NCBI RefSeq assembly: GCF_035610345.1
Contig: NZ_CP141212.1
Span: 2,299,976-2,363,975, forward strand
DNA: 64,000 bases
Direction of reading: 5' to 3'
DNA from: Sinorhizobium meliloti
GTDB taxonomy: Bacteria > Pseudomonadota > Alphaproteobacteria > Rhizobiales > Rhizobiaceae
Positions 35,890 through 44,922 of the stretch are shown here, in pieces (the stretch's first letter is position 1; every line of letters starts with the position of its first letter). The translations under genes and the position numbers were made by a program. The notes under the pieces are model-generated. The model saw only the letters and a list, made by a program, of their open reading frames with translations. It was not told the origin of the DNA and searched no databases.

Positions 35890-36827
35890 TTGCGGACTGC
35901 TCCGAAGGTGAGGCCGCGCAGGAGATGTTTGCGCAGAAGGATGGTGAACACCATGACCGGCACGAGGAAGAGCGTAGCGCCGGCGGCGACGGCGGGCCAA
36001 TCCTGGCCGCTGACGCCGATGATGGTGGGAATGAAGGGCGGCGCCGTCTGGGCGTTGCCGGATGTCAACAGCACCGCGAAGGCATATTCGTTCCAGGCGA
36101 AGATCAGGCAGAAGATTGCGGTCGAGGCGATGCCCGTCGCTGCCTGCGGCAACACCACCTTGTAGAAGGCCTGGAAGCGGGTGTAGCCATCGATCAGCGC
36201 CGCCTCCTCGTATTCGACGGGGATCTCGTCGATGAAACCCTTCAGCAGCCAGACGGAGAGCGACAGGTTGACCGCCGTATAGAGCAGGATCATCCCGGCA
36301 TGGGTATCGCTGAGGCCGAGCGAGCGGAACATCAGGAAGATCGGGATGGCGACGGCGATCGGCGGCATCATGCGCGTGGACAGGATGAAGAAGAGAAGGT
36401 CATCCTTTAGCGGCACCCTGAAGCGCGAGAAGGCATAGGCGGCGGCCGTGCCGAGCACGATGCAGAGCACTGTGGAACCGAAGCCGATGATCACCGAATT
36501 TGTGAAGCGCTCGGCAAAGCGCGAGGGGCCGGAAATGACCAGCCCATCCTTGCGCACGAGCTTGTCGTACCAGGTGGTGGGCTCGCCGAGCGCCTGCAGC
36601 TGCTCCTCGGAAAGGCGCGTGCGCGTGGTGAAAACATTGACATACCCTTCCACCGTCGGCGTGAAGAAGGTCTTCGGCGGATAGGCGATGGCGTCGGACG
36701 GGCTCTTGAAGCTCGTCGCGATGATCCAGGCAAGCGGCAGGATGGTGATCAAGGCGTAGAGCACGACCAGGGAGCCCGCGAACCATTTCTGCCGGAGCGA
36801 CGGCTCGGCGACGGAATAGCTACTCAT
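35886..36827 (-). CDS. ABC sugar transporter permease (MalG-like)
   Basis: 313 aa with six spans and a long periplasmic loop after span 1 that carries TRTRLSEEQLQALGEPTTWYDKL. The EAA loop is YEEAALIDGYTRFQAFYKVVLPQ. ATG at 36827 gives an ATGA overlap with the upstream permease; the open frame continues further upstream only as an overlap of that gene. It pairs with the next permease in the inner membrane. Confidence 0.92.
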   Translation of the reverse strand: MSSYSVAEPSLRQKWFAGSLVVLYALITILPLAWIIATSFKSPSDAIAYPPKTFFTPTVEGYVNVFTTRTRLSEEQLQALGEPTTWYDKLVRKDGLVISGPSRFAERFTNSVIIGFGSTVLCIVLGTAAAYAFSRFRVPLKDDLLFFILSTRMMPPIAVAIPIFLMFRSLGLSDTHAGMILLYTAVNLSLSVWLLKGFIDEIPVEYEEAALIDGYTRFQAFYKVVLPQAATGIASTAIFCLIFAWNEYAFAVLLTSGNAQTAPPFIPTIIGVSGQDWPAVAAGATLFLVPVMVFTILLRKHLLRGLTFGAVRK

Positions 36828-37771
36828 CGTTGTTTCACCTTGTTCAGGGCTTTGACATAGATCGAGGCGAGACCGAAGACCGTGACGAAGAGGATGACCG
36901 CATAGGCGGAGGCATAGCCTGTGCGCCATTTCTCGAACGCTTCGCGCTTGAGGTTGATCGAGGTGAGTTCCGTGATCGAGCCCGGCCCGCCGCCGGTCAG
37001 CTGTACGACGAGGTCGAACATCTTGAAGTTTTCGATGCCGCGGAAGAGCACGGCGAGCATCAGGAAGGGCAGGACGAGCGGGATGGTGATCGTCCAGAAC
37101 TGCCGCCACTTGCTGGCGCGGTCGCATTCGGCCGCCTCATAGATGCTGGGCGGAATGGAGCGCAGACCCGCAAGGCAGATCAGCATGACGAAGGGCGTCC
37201 ACATCCAGGTATCAACGATGATAATGGCCCAGGGGGCGAGCGACACGTCGCCGATCATCGAGAAGCTGGAGGGGTCCGCGCTCGTCAGAAAGCCGACCGC
37301 ATAGTTGAAGAGGCCGATCTGCGGCTGGTAGAGGAAGGTCCAGAAATTACCCACCACGGCCGGGCTCAGCATCATCGGCAGCACGATGATCGTGGTCCAC
37401 AGATCGTTGCCGCGGAACTTCTTGTTGATGAGATAGGCAAGCGTGAAGCCGATCAGGACCTGAAGCACGATGGTCCAGATCAGAAAATGGGCCGTCGCCT
37501 GCATGGTCAGCCAGATATCCCGGTCGGACAGGATTTTCAGGTAGTTCTTGAGGCCGACGAATTCGACCTCGGCATTGGGCCGGTTGACCCGGAAATTGGT
37601 GAAGCTCAACCGGATCGTCCAGATGAGCGGAAAGATGTTGACCGCCAGAAGCAGCACGATCGACGGGGCGACGAAGAGCCAGGCGAGCGCACGGTCGGAC
37701 AGACCATGCATGCGTCTGGCGATCGCGTGCGGTGTCGCCTCGGCGACCCGGTCCACGGATGATTTCAGCAT
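36824..37771 (-). CDS. ABC sugar transporter permease (MalF-like)
   Basis: 315 aa with six spans. The EAA loop is YEAAECDRASKWRQFWTITIPL, where the usual Gly of EAA-x2-DG is Arg. ATG at 37771 (MLKSSVDRV) follows GGGGA; the longer frame upstream is the wrong frame of the binding-protein gene. A strong hairpin (37803-37825) separates it from the binding-protein gene. Confidence 0.92.
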   Translation of the reverse strand: MLKSSVDRVAEATPHAIARRMHGLSDRALAWLFVAPSIVLLLAVNIFPLIWTIRLSFTNFRVNRPNAEVEFVGLKNYLKILSDRDIWLTMQATAHFLIWTIVLQVLIGFTLAYLINKKFRGNDLWTTIIVLPMMLSPAVVGNFWTFLYQPQIGLFNYAVGFLTSADPSSFSMIGDVSLAPWAIIIVDTWMWTPFVMLICLAGLRSIPPSIYEAAECDRASKWRQFWTITIPLVLPFLMLAVLFRGIENFKMFDLVVQLTGGGPGSITELTSINLKREAFEKWRTGYASAYAVILFVTVFGLASIYVKALNKVKQR

Positions 37772-37802
37772 TGGTATTCCCCTGTAGCACGTGGGCGGCG
37801 CA

Positions 37803-37825
37803 GAGCCGGGGCAGATCCCCGGCTC
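37803..37825 (-). terminator. Intercistronic hairpin between binding protein and permease genes
   Basis: GAGCCGGGG (37803-37811) pairs perfectly with CCCCGGCTC (37817-37825) across a 5-base loop. It is the only structured element in the 100-bp gap in this otherwise overlapping operon. It probably stabilises the binding-protein mRNA or attenuates downstream transcription. Confidence 0.55.
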
Positions 37826-37871
37826 CGGCCGCGCCTTGGCCCGCTGGGAGGCGCGGGTCCGACCGATGACG

Positions 37872-39206
37872 TCAGTACTTGCCTTCGTCGTCGAAGACCT
37901 GCGTCCAGTCCTTGACGAGACCGTCGAGCGCGTCCTGCGCGGAGCCCTGACCGGCGACGACATAGTCATGGAAGCGTTTCTGCGCCGCCTGCAGCAGCGA
38001 GGCGTAGCTCGGCTCCGCCCAGAAGTCCTGCACGATGGCCATGGAATCGAGGAAGGTCTGCGCATAGGGCTGGCTGGTCGCAAAACCCGGATCCTCGACG
38101 ACTTTCCGGAGCGCCGAGTAGCCGCCCATCTGCCACCATTTCTGCTGGATTTCAGGCTGCGCGAACCACTTGATGTAGGCGAGCGCATCCTCCTGCTTCT
38201 GCGAGGATGAGACGACCGAAATGCCCTGCCCGCCGAGCTGCGCATAGGCAGCGCCATCCGGCCCTGCCGGGTTGGGGAAGTAACCGGACTTCTCGCCGCC
38301 GACATTGGCGTCGGCATTGATGCCCGGCCAGGTGAAGGCGAAGTTCATGTGCAGCGCGACCTGGCCGGACTTGTACGCGTCGATGTCCTCGGACATGTAG
38401 GCATCCGAATGGCCGGGCGGCGTGCAGCAATCGTAGAGTTCCTTATAGAACTCCAGACCCTTCACGGCTTCCGCCGAATTGACATAGCCTGCCAGTTCAT
38501 AGGGCTTGTCCGGGTTCTCGTATTTGAAGCCGAAGCTGTAGAGCACGTCCATGACGCCCATGGTGATGCCCTCGGAGCCGCGCTCCGTGTAGATCGCCGC
38601 GCCATAGACCGTCTTGCCGTCGATCTCGCGCTTCTGGAAGAACTGCGCGATGTCCTTCAGCTCGCCGAAGGTCTTCGGCACGGCCAGGTCGCGGCCATAT
38701 TTCTCCTTGAATTCCGCCTGCAGCTCGGGGCGGGCGAACCAGTCCTTCCGGTAGCTCCAGCCGACAACGTCGCCGAAGGCGGGCAGCGCCCAGTAGTTCG
38801 GAGAATTCTTCGGCCATTCGGCGTAGCCGACCACGGTCGCCGGAATGAAGTCGCTCATCTTGATCCCTTCCTTGTCGAAGAAATCGTTGAGCTTGACGTA
38901 TTGGCCATTCTCCGCCGCGCCGCCGATCCACTGGCTGTCGCAGATCATCAGATCGCAGAGCTTGCCGCCGGAGTTGAGTTCGTTGAGCATGCGGTCGGCG
39001 AAGTTCGGCCACGGCACGAATTCGAACTTCATCTTGATGCCGCTCTGGGCCTCGAAATCCTTGCTGAGCTCGACGAGCGCATTGGCCGGATCCCAAGCGG
39101 CCCAGCACAGCGTCAGGTCCTTTGCGCTGGCCTGACCTGGATATGCGACGCCGGCAGCCAGAAGCGTACCGAAAGCGGCCAGTGATCTCGTATTGCGAAA
39201 TGTCAT
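37872..39206 (-). CDS. ABC transporter sugar-binding protein
   Basis: 444 aa, solute-binding family 1, with a Sec-type signal peptide (MTFRNTRSLAAFGTLLAAGV, cleavage near QASA-KD). The start at 39206 follows GAGGAGG. It is first in an operon with two permeases, a small membrane protein, two ATPases and a DHA kinase. Control is probably by the divergent LacI-type protein acting at twin operators 158-205 bp upstream of the start. The ligand is unknown; the kinase suggests a triose, a tetrulose or a compound yielding one. Confidence 0.92.
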   Translation of the reverse strand: MTFRNTRSLAAFGTLLAAGVAYPGQASAKDLTLCWAAWDPANALVELSKDFEAQSGIKMKFEFVPWPNFADRMLNELNSGGKLCDLMICDSQWIGGAAENGQYVKLNDFFDKEGIKMSDFIPATVVGYAEWPKNSPNYWALPAFGDVVGWSYRKDWFARPELQAEFKEKYGRDLAVPKTFGELKDIAQFFQKREIDGKTVYGAAIYTERGSEGITMGVMDVLYSFGFKYENPDKPYELAGYVNSAEAVKGLEFYKELYDCCTPPGHSDAYMSEDIDAYKSGQVALHMNFAFTWPGINADANVGGEKSGYFPNPAGPDGAAYAQLGGQGISVVSSSQKQEDALAYIKWFAQPEIQQKWWQMGGYSALRKVVEDPGFATSQPYAQTFLDSMAIVQDFWAEPSYASLLQAAQKRFHDYVVAGQGSAQDALDGLVKDWTQVFDDEGKY

Positions 39207-39363
39207 GGCGGGGACCTCCTCCCTCGCCTTCCGACCCCATCGGAAGGCTGAACACGCCCTTTGCGGGCACTTGGCGCGAAAAACTTCCCGGCGGGTCTGT
39301 TCTCCTCCGCGCCGCCTCTGTGGCCTGCGGCTCCTCCAGCATGCCACGGCCAGCAGAGTCATA

Positions 39364-39411
39364 TTGACGTGCGCACCTCAATTCAAGCTATTTTTGAGGT
39401 GCGCACGTCAA
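39364..39411. promoter_or_regulatory. Twin LacI-type operators
   Basis: Two 18-bp sites, TTGACGTGCGCACCTCAA (39364-39381) and TTGAGGTGCGCACGTCAA (39394-39411), are exact reverse complements of each other. Each is itself near-palindromic around a central TGCGCA, the CG-centred form typical of LacI-family operators. Their centres are 30 bp apart, about three helical turns. They lie in the divergent region between the LacI-type gene and the ABC operon. Confidence 0.8.
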
Positions 39412-39473
39412 TTCTTGCGTTTTTTCCGATTTTGCGAGAAACGTGATCTGTGCAGATCGCGTCAGGAGCCCTC

Positions 39474-40496
39474 ATGCGGCCAACAGCCAAAGACCTTGCA
39501 GAAGCGGCCGGCGTCAGCCTGGCGACCGTGGATCGTGTTTTGAACGACCGTCCCCATGTGAGCAAGAAGGCGATCAGAAGCGTCAACGAAGCCATTGAAC
39601 GGATTGGTTTTATTAGAAACCCCGCCGCAGTGAGCCTTGCGCGGAACAAGAGCTATCGGTTCCGGTTTGTATTTCCCAGATCCGGCGACCTCTATCTCCG
39701 TGAATTGCTTGAGCGCGTCGAGGAGTCGAAGGGTGCGCTCAAGGGCGACCTGATCGACATCGATTATGTCCAGATTCCCGTCGACGACGCCCATGGGGTC
39801 GCGAAATATCTCGCCGGCATCGACGGGCATGAGGTCGATGGGGTCGCCCTGATGGCTCCGGAATCACCGCAGGTGCGCGATGCCGTCGCACGCCTTCTCG
39901 AAAGAAATATCAAGGTCGTTCAATTTCTCTCGGGCCAGGAAAAGCTGCCCGAGGCGGATTTCGTCGGGGTGGACAATTTTGCAGCCGGAGCAACGGCAGG
40001 AAAGCTGATCGGCAGGCTCACCTGTCGCACGCCCGGCAAGGTGATGGTGGTCGCGGAGACGATGCAGTCGATGGACAGCATCCAGCGTCGGCACGGCTTC
40101 GATACCGTCATCAATGAACAATTTCCCCATCTCACGCCTCTGCCATCGATCGAAACCCATGCCGACGAGCGGCGGGGTAAGGAAGTCATCGCCCGCGTGC
40201 TCGGCAACCAAGCCAACATCGCCGCTGTTTATGTGCTCAGTTCGGAAGCGCGCATGCCCCTGACGGCGATCGGCGCGAACATCGATCTGACCAACCTTGC
40301 CGTCGTCGTCCACGAACGGACCCCTTTCACCGAGGAGGCGCTACGCGACGACCGGGTCGATGCCGTTATTGCGCAAGATCCCGGCCACGCCGTGCGAAGC
40401 GCAATCCGCATTATGAGAGCACGCACCGACGCACGCGAGCCTCTCGCGGCACAGGAACGCATACGGATCGAGATCCTCCTGCGGGAAAATCTCTAA
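39474..40496 (+). CDS. LacI-family transcriptional regulator
   Basis: 340 aa. The N-terminal LacI HTH (TAKDLAEAAGVSLATVDRVLNDRPHVSKKA) is followed by a periplasmic-binding-protein-like sensor domain (residues about 60-340). ATG at 39474 follows AGGAG at five bases; an in-frame codon at 39450 is weaker. It is divergent from the sugar ABC/DHA-kinase operon and adjacent to twin operators, so it is probably its repressor and autoregulated. The inducer is unknown. Confidence 0.92.
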   Translation: MRPTAKDLAEAAGVSLATVDRVLNDRPHVSKKAIRSVNEAIERIGFIRNPAAVSLARNKSYRFRFVFPRSGDLYLRELLERVEESKGALKGDLIDIDYVQIPVDDAHGVAKYLAGIDGHEVDGVALMAPESPQVRDAVARLLERNIKVVQFLSGQEKLPEADFVGVDNFAAGATAGKLIGRLTCRTPGKVMVVAETMQSMDSIQRRHGFDTVINEQFPHLTPLPSIETHADERRGKEVIARVLGNQANIAAVYVLSSEARMPLTAIGANIDLTNLAVVVHERTPFTEEALRDDRVDAVIAQDPGHAVRSAIRIMRARTDAREPLAAQERIRIEILLRENL

Positions 40497-40595
40497 CTCA
40501 CCAGCGTCGCTCCGGCGTGCACGACGAAATGCATCACCCCTGCCGCAGTTCACGCCGTGCTTGCGTTCCCTGCGGCGCACGGTGTTAATTCGCAC

Positions 40596-41504
40596 ATGGC
40601 ATTCACACTCCGGCAGTTGCAATATTTCGTCGCCGTCGCCGAGCAGGGCTCGGTCACCCGCGCGGCGCAGAACCTCTCCATCTCTCAATCATCGATCACC
40701 GAGGCAATCAAGGAGCTCGAAACCGATCTCGGGGTCGAGCTCTTCGACCGGCACCCCCGCGGCCTTGCGATCACCCATAACGGGCATCAGTTTCTGCGCC
40801 ACGCGACCAAGATCCTCGCCGATGTCTCCGATGCGCGGCGCAGCTTCTCCGACAGCCGCGAGGAACGCGGCGGCAAGCTCAATCTCGGGGTCACGTCCCT
40901 CGTCGCCGGCTACGTGCTCTCCGACCTGCTTGCCCGCTACCGCCGCGCCTGCCCCGGCATCGAGGTGAGCGCCATCGAGGACAACGGCTCCTATCTCGAG
41001 CACCTCCTGATCGGCGGCGAGCTCGACGTCGCCGTGATGGTCATTTCGAACCTGCGCGACCGCATGGCGCTGCAGGCGGAAATCCTGGAAACCTCCCCTT
41101 ACCGGCTGTGGCTGCCGATCGGCCACCCGCTCGTCAGCGCCGACATCATCTCGGTCGAGGATATCGCAAGAGAACCGCTGATCATGTTGACGGTGGACGA
41201 GATCGAGGAGAATACCGGCAAACTCCTGACGGCGCTCGGCGCGCGTCCGCATGTCGCCTTCCGCACCCGCTCCGTGGAGGCGGTCAGAAGCCTGGTCGCG
41301 ACCGGTGCCGGCATCGCGCTTTTGCCTGATCTCGTCTACCGACCGTGGTCGCTCGAAGGCGACCGGATCGAAAGCCGCGACGTTTCCGGGGCGCTGCCGG
41401 TCGTGCAGGTCGGCATGGTCTGGCGCAAGGGTTCGAGCCTGCCCCAGTCCGCGCGCGATTTCGTCGGCGTGGCCGAAGCGCTGCGCAGCGCCCGCCCGCG
41501 ATGA
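40596..41504 (+). CDS. LysR-family transcriptional regulator
   Basis: 302 aa. N-terminal wHTH (TLRQLQYFVAVAEQGSVTRAAQNLSISQSSITEAIKELE) and C-terminal LysR substrate-binding domain. ATG at 40596 (MAFTLRQ) fits the family start; the frame extends 13 codons upstream without support. It lies upstream of and co-directional with a polyamine-type ABC operon and gamma-aminobutyraldehyde dehydrogenase gene, which it probably regulates from a repeat-rich gap (41505-41627). Confidence 0.9.
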   Translation: MAFTLRQLQYFVAVAEQGSVTRAAQNLSISQSSITEAIKELETDLGVELFDRHPRGLAITHNGHQFLRHATKILADVSDARRSFSDSREERGGKLNLGVTSLVAGYVLSDLLARYRRACPGIEVSAIEDNGSYLEHLLIGGELDVAVMVISNLRDRMALQAEILETSPYRLWLPIGHPLVSADIISVEDIAREPLIMLTVDEIEENTGKLLTALGARPHVAFRTRSVEAVRSLVATGAGIALLPDLVYRPWSLEGDRIESRDVSGALPVVQVGMVWRKGSSLPQSARDFVGVAEALRSARPR

Positions 41505-41508
41505 ACCG

Positions 41509-41531
41509 CGATATCGGAAATCCCGATATCG
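41509..41531. promoter_or_regulatory. Repeated CGATATCG, candidate operator
   Basis: CGATATCG occurs at 41509-41516 and 41524-41531, each self-complementary and together forming the inverted repeat GATATCGG (41510-41517) with CCGATATC (41523-41530). It sits between the LysR gene and the binding-protein gene and may serve either as regulator site or as a weak hairpin. Confidence 0.4.
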
Positions 41532-41627
41532 GCATTCTGATTAATGAATTTGCGAATACGGAGAAACCAAGGCACGCTTCGATCCGGGAACAAAGCCGCT
41601 AACGGCATGAAACTGGGGAGACTTCCG

Positions 41628-42788
41628 ATGAAGCAGATCCTGAAATCCTGCACGGCACTTACCCTGTCGCTGGGCCTCGCCGCCCCCGCGCTGGCGCAGG
41701 AGCCGCTGAAAGAGCTCGGTCAGGGCGAAGGTGCGCTCTCGATCGTCGCCTGGGCGGGCTATATCGAGCGCGGCGAGACCGACAAGAACTACGACTGGGT
41801 CACCGATTTCGAGAAGAAGACGGGTTGCAAGGTCAGCGTCAAGACGGCGGCGACCTCCGACGAAATGGTCGCGCTGATGAACGAAGGCGGTTTCGACCTG
41901 GTGACAGCCTCCGGAGACGCATCGCTGCGCCTCGTGGCTGGAAAGCGCGTCCAGCCGATCAATACAGATCTCATCCCCAGCTGGAAAACGATCGACGAAC
42001 GCATGCAGAACGCCCCGTGGCACACCGCCAACGGCGTCCATTACGGCACCCCCTATGTCTGGGGCCCGAACGTGCTGATGTACAACACCGAGGCCTTCAA
42101 GGATCAGCCGCCGAAGAGCTGGAAGGTCGTCTTCGAGGAGATGACGCTGCCCGACGGCAAGTCCAACAAGGGCCGCGTCCAGGCCTATGACGGCCCGATC
42201 CATGTCGCGGACGCCGCCAACTACCTGATGGCGCACAAGCCCGATCTCGGCATCAAGGATCCTTACGAGCTCAACGAAGATCAGTACAAGGCCGCACTCG
42301 ATCTGTTGCGTACCCAGCGCACCCTCGTCGGCCGCTACTGGCACGACGCGATGATCCAGATCGACGACTTCAAGAACGAGGGCGTCGTCGCCTCCGGCTC
42401 CTGGCCCTTCCAGGTCAACCTGATGCAAGCGGAGAAGCAGCCGATCGCTTCCGTCATCCCGGAAGAAGGCGTGACGGGCTGGGCCGATACGACCATGCTG
42501 CATGCCGACAGCGAGCATCCGAACTGTGCCTATATGTGGATGGAGCATTCGCTCTCGCCGAAGGTCCAGGGCGATGTATCCGCCTGGTTCGGCGCCAATC
42601 CCTCGGTCGGTGCCGCCTGCAAGGGCAACGATCTTCTGACCGACGAGGGTTGCAAGACCAACGGCTATGACGACTTCGAGAAGGTCAAGTTCTGGAAGAC
42701 GCCCGTGACGAAGTGCGAAAGCCAGGGCGAATGCGTGCCCTATCATCGCTGGGTCTCCGACTATATCGGCGTCATCGGCGGGCGGTAA
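41628..42788 (+). CDS. Polyamine-type ABC transporter substrate-binding protein
   Basis: 386 aa, PotD/PotF class, with a Sec signal (MKQILKSCTALTLSLGLAAP, cleavage near ALA-QE). ATG at 41628 follows GGGGAG at seven bases. Binding-site-like segments are AWAGYIERGETDK, DLVTASGDASLRL and YWHDAM. Cysteines near the C-terminus (TKCESQGEC) could form a periplasmic disulfide. Linked to PatD, so putrescine or a related diamine is the leading ligand candidate. Confidence 0.9.
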   Translation: MKQILKSCTALTLSLGLAAPALAQEPLKELGQGEGALSIVAWAGYIERGETDKNYDWVTDFEKKTGCKVSVKTAATSDEMVALMNEGGFDLVTASGDASLRLVAGKRVQPINTDLIPSWKTIDERMQNAPWHTANGVHYGTPYVWGPNVLMYNTEAFKDQPPKSWKVVFEEMTLPDGKSNKGRVQAYDGPIHVADAANYLMAHKPDLGIKDPYELNEDQYKAALDLLRTQRTLVGRYWHDAMIQIDDFKNEGVVASGSWPFQVNLMQAEKQPIASVIPEEGVTGWADTTMLHADSEHPNCAYMWMEHSLSPKVQGDVSAWFGANPSVGAACKGNDLLTDEGCKTNGYDDFEKVKFWKTPVTKCESQGECVPYHRWVSDYIGVIGGR

Positions 42789-42816
42789 GCCGGTCTCAAC
42801 AGCGTCGCAAGCGTCG

Positions 42817-42960
42817 CCCCTCATCCTGGCCGTCTCCCGCTCGCGGGAAGAGGGAACGCCTCCGCAAAGCCCTCGCCCCGAAATACAGGCGAGGCACCGG
42901 CCGCGAGTCCCTTCTCCCCGCAAGCGGGGAGAAGGTGCCAGCAGGCGGATGAGGGGCAAC
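42817..42960. repeat. RIME-like palindromic intergenic element
   Basis: Starts CCCCTCATCC and ends GGATGAGGGG, so the whole element is bounded by inverted ends. Inside is CCTTCTCCCCG CAAG CGGGGAGAAGG at about 42911-42935 and GCTCGCGGG-type palindromes on the left. It occupies the gap between the binding-protein and ATPase genes. Confidence 0.75.
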
Positions 42961-42979
42961 AATTACCTGGAGCATTCCT

Positions 42980-43975
42980 ATGACCGCCGTCCTCTTCGAC
43001 AATGTTTCCCGCTATTTCGGCGCCGTCCGTGCCGTCGATCGCGTGAACCTTGCGATCGCCGAGGGCGAGTTCTTCGCGATGCTCGGTCCGTCGGGCTCTG
43101 GCAAGACCACCTGCCTGAGGCTGATGGCAGGCTTCGAGCAGCCGACCGGAGGCCATATCGAGATCTTCGGCGAGACCGCCGAAGGCGTGCCGCCGTACCG
43201 GCGCAGCGTCAATACCGTCTTCCAGGACTACGCCCTCTTCCCGCATCTCTCCATTCTCGACAACGTCGCCTATGGCCTGATGGTCAAGGGCGTCGGACGC
43301 GAGGAACGCCGCAGGGCGGCCGAGGATGCGCTCGCCATGGTGAAGCTTCCGGGCTACGGCACGCGCCGGCCCGGACAGCTTTCCGGCGGCCAGCGCCAGC
43401 GCGTGGCGCTCGCCCGCGCGCTCGTCAACAAGCCCAAGGTTCTGCTTCTCGACGAGCCGTTGGGCGCGCTCGATCTGAAGCTTCGCGAACAGATGCAGGA
43501 GGAATTGAAGACGCTGCAGAAGTCGCTCGGCATCACTTTCGTCTTCGTCACCCATGATCAGGGCGAAGCCCTGTCGATGGCCGACCGGATCGCCGTGTTC
43601 AACGAGGGCCGTATTCAGCAGCTCGGAAGCCCGGAAGAAGTCTACAACCGCCCGCAGACCCGTTTCGTCGCCGATTTCGTCGGCTCCTCCAACGTGCTTT
43701 CGGAGGACCTCTGCCGCAGATTGGGACTGAAGGCTTCCTTCGCGAGCCTCCGCCCGGAGGCCGTCACCCTCGCGCCGCCGAGCGACGGAGCGCTGAGCCT
43801 TTCCGGCACCGTCGCTTCGCAGAGCTTCCTCGGCGCCACCAACCGCATCGTGATCGACGTCGAAGGTGCCCGCATCGCCGTGGCGAGCCCGGCGGCGCGT
43901 CGCGTTCCCGCGGTCGGCAGTCCGGTCACGATCAGCTTCGCCGCGCACGACCTCCACCCGATGGAGGAAGCATGA
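42980..43975 (+). CDS. Polyamine-type ABC transporter ATP-binding protein (PotA/PotG-like)
   Basis: 331 aa. Walker A GPSGSGKTT, Q-loop VFQDYALFPH, signature LSGGQRQR, Walker B VLLLDEPLGALD and switch His in VTHDQGEA are all intact; a TOBE_2-type C-terminus follows. It overlaps the next gene by 4 bp. The start at 42980 has GGAG seven bases upstream, right after the RIME-like repeat. Confidence 0.93.
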   Translation: MTAVLFDNVSRYFGAVRAVDRVNLAIAEGEFFAMLGPSGSGKTTCLRLMAGFEQPTGGHIEIFGETAEGVPPYRRSVNTVFQDYALFPHLSILDNVAYGLMVKGVGREERRRAAEDALAMVKLPGYGTRRPGQLSGGQRQRVALARALVNKPKVLLLDEPLGALDLKLREQMQEELKTLQKSLGITFVFVTHDQGEALSMADRIAVFNEGRIQQLGSPEEVYNRPQTRFVADFVGSSNVLSEDLCRRLGLKASFASLRPEAVTLAPPSDGALSLSGTVASQSFLGATNRIVIDVEGARIAVASPAARRVPAVGSPVTISFAAHDLHPMEEA

Positions 43976-44922
43976 CGATCGTCGCCGAAAGCATCATTCT
44001 TCCGCAGCGCCGCAGCCCGGCCGGCCGCCTTTCGGATTTTTTCTGGCGGCACCCGCATGTGCTGCTGGCGATCTTTCTCGCACCGCCGCTTCTCTGGCTC
44101 GGGATCGTCTATCTCGGTTCGCTCATCGCGCTGCTGCTGCAGAGCTTCTTTTCGATCGACGACTTCTCCGGGCTCATAAATTACGAGTTCACGCTTGCGA
44201 CCTATCGTCAGCTCTTGAGCGAAGCCAATCTCGACATCATCATCCGCACCGTCTCGATGGCCGCTCTGGTGACGCTCGTCTCGGCGCTCATTGCCTTTCC
44301 GATCGCCTATTACGCCGCCCGCTACGCGCGCGGGAAGTGGAAGGCGCTCTTCTATCTCGCCGTCATGCTGCCGCTCTGGTCGAGCTATCTCGTCAAGATC
44401 TATGCCTGGAAGCTGATCCTGGCCAAGGAAGGCATCCTGACCTGGTTCTTCGCAAAGCTGAACCTTCTCTGGCTGATCGATGCCTGGTTATCTCTTCCGG
44501 TGGTCGGCGGCAACTCGCTGTCCGTCAGCTATACGGGCACCTTCATCGTCTTCGTCTATGTCTGGATGCCGTTCATGATCCTGCCTATCCAGGCGGCGCT
44601 CGAGCGCGTGCCGGCCAATCTGGTCGAAGCCTCGTCGGACCTCGGCGGAACGCCCGCCCAGACCTTCCGCCATGTGCTCTTTCCGCTGGCGCTGCCGGGC
44701 ATCGTCGCCGGATCGATCTTCACCTTCTCGCTGACGCTCGGCGACTACATCATTCCGCAGATCGTCGGCTCGTCGCGGCTCTTCATCGGTCAGGCCGTCT
44801 ACGCGCAGCAGGGCACCGCCGGAAACATTCCGCTCGCGGCCGCCTTCACGGTCGTGCCGATCGTCATCATGGGCGCCTATCTCTGGATGGCCAAACGCAT
44901 GGGGGCCTTCGATGCGCTCTGA
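43972..44922 (+). CDS. Polyamine-type ABC transporter permease (PotB/PotH-like)
   Basis: 316 aa with six spans. The EAA loop is [28 protein letters not shown] and is followed by the PotB signature [17 protein letters not shown] overlap with the ATPase gene and an 11-bp overlap with the next permease. Confidence 0.93.
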   Translation: MTIVAESIILPQRRSPAGRLSDFFWRHPHVLLAIFLAPPLLWLGIVYLGSLIALLLQSFFSIDDFSGLINYEFTLATYRQLLSEANLDIIIRTVSMAALVTLVSALIAFPIAYYAARYARGKWKALFYLAVMLPLWSSYLVKIYAWKLILAKEGILTWFFAKLNLLWLIDAWLSLPVVGGNSLSVSYTGTFIVFVYVWMPFMILPIQAALERVPANLVEASSDLGGTPAQTFRHVLFPLALPGIVAGSIFTFSLTLGDYIIPQIVGSSRLFIGQAVYAQQGTAGNIPLAAAFTVVPIVIMGAYLWMAKRMGAFDAL

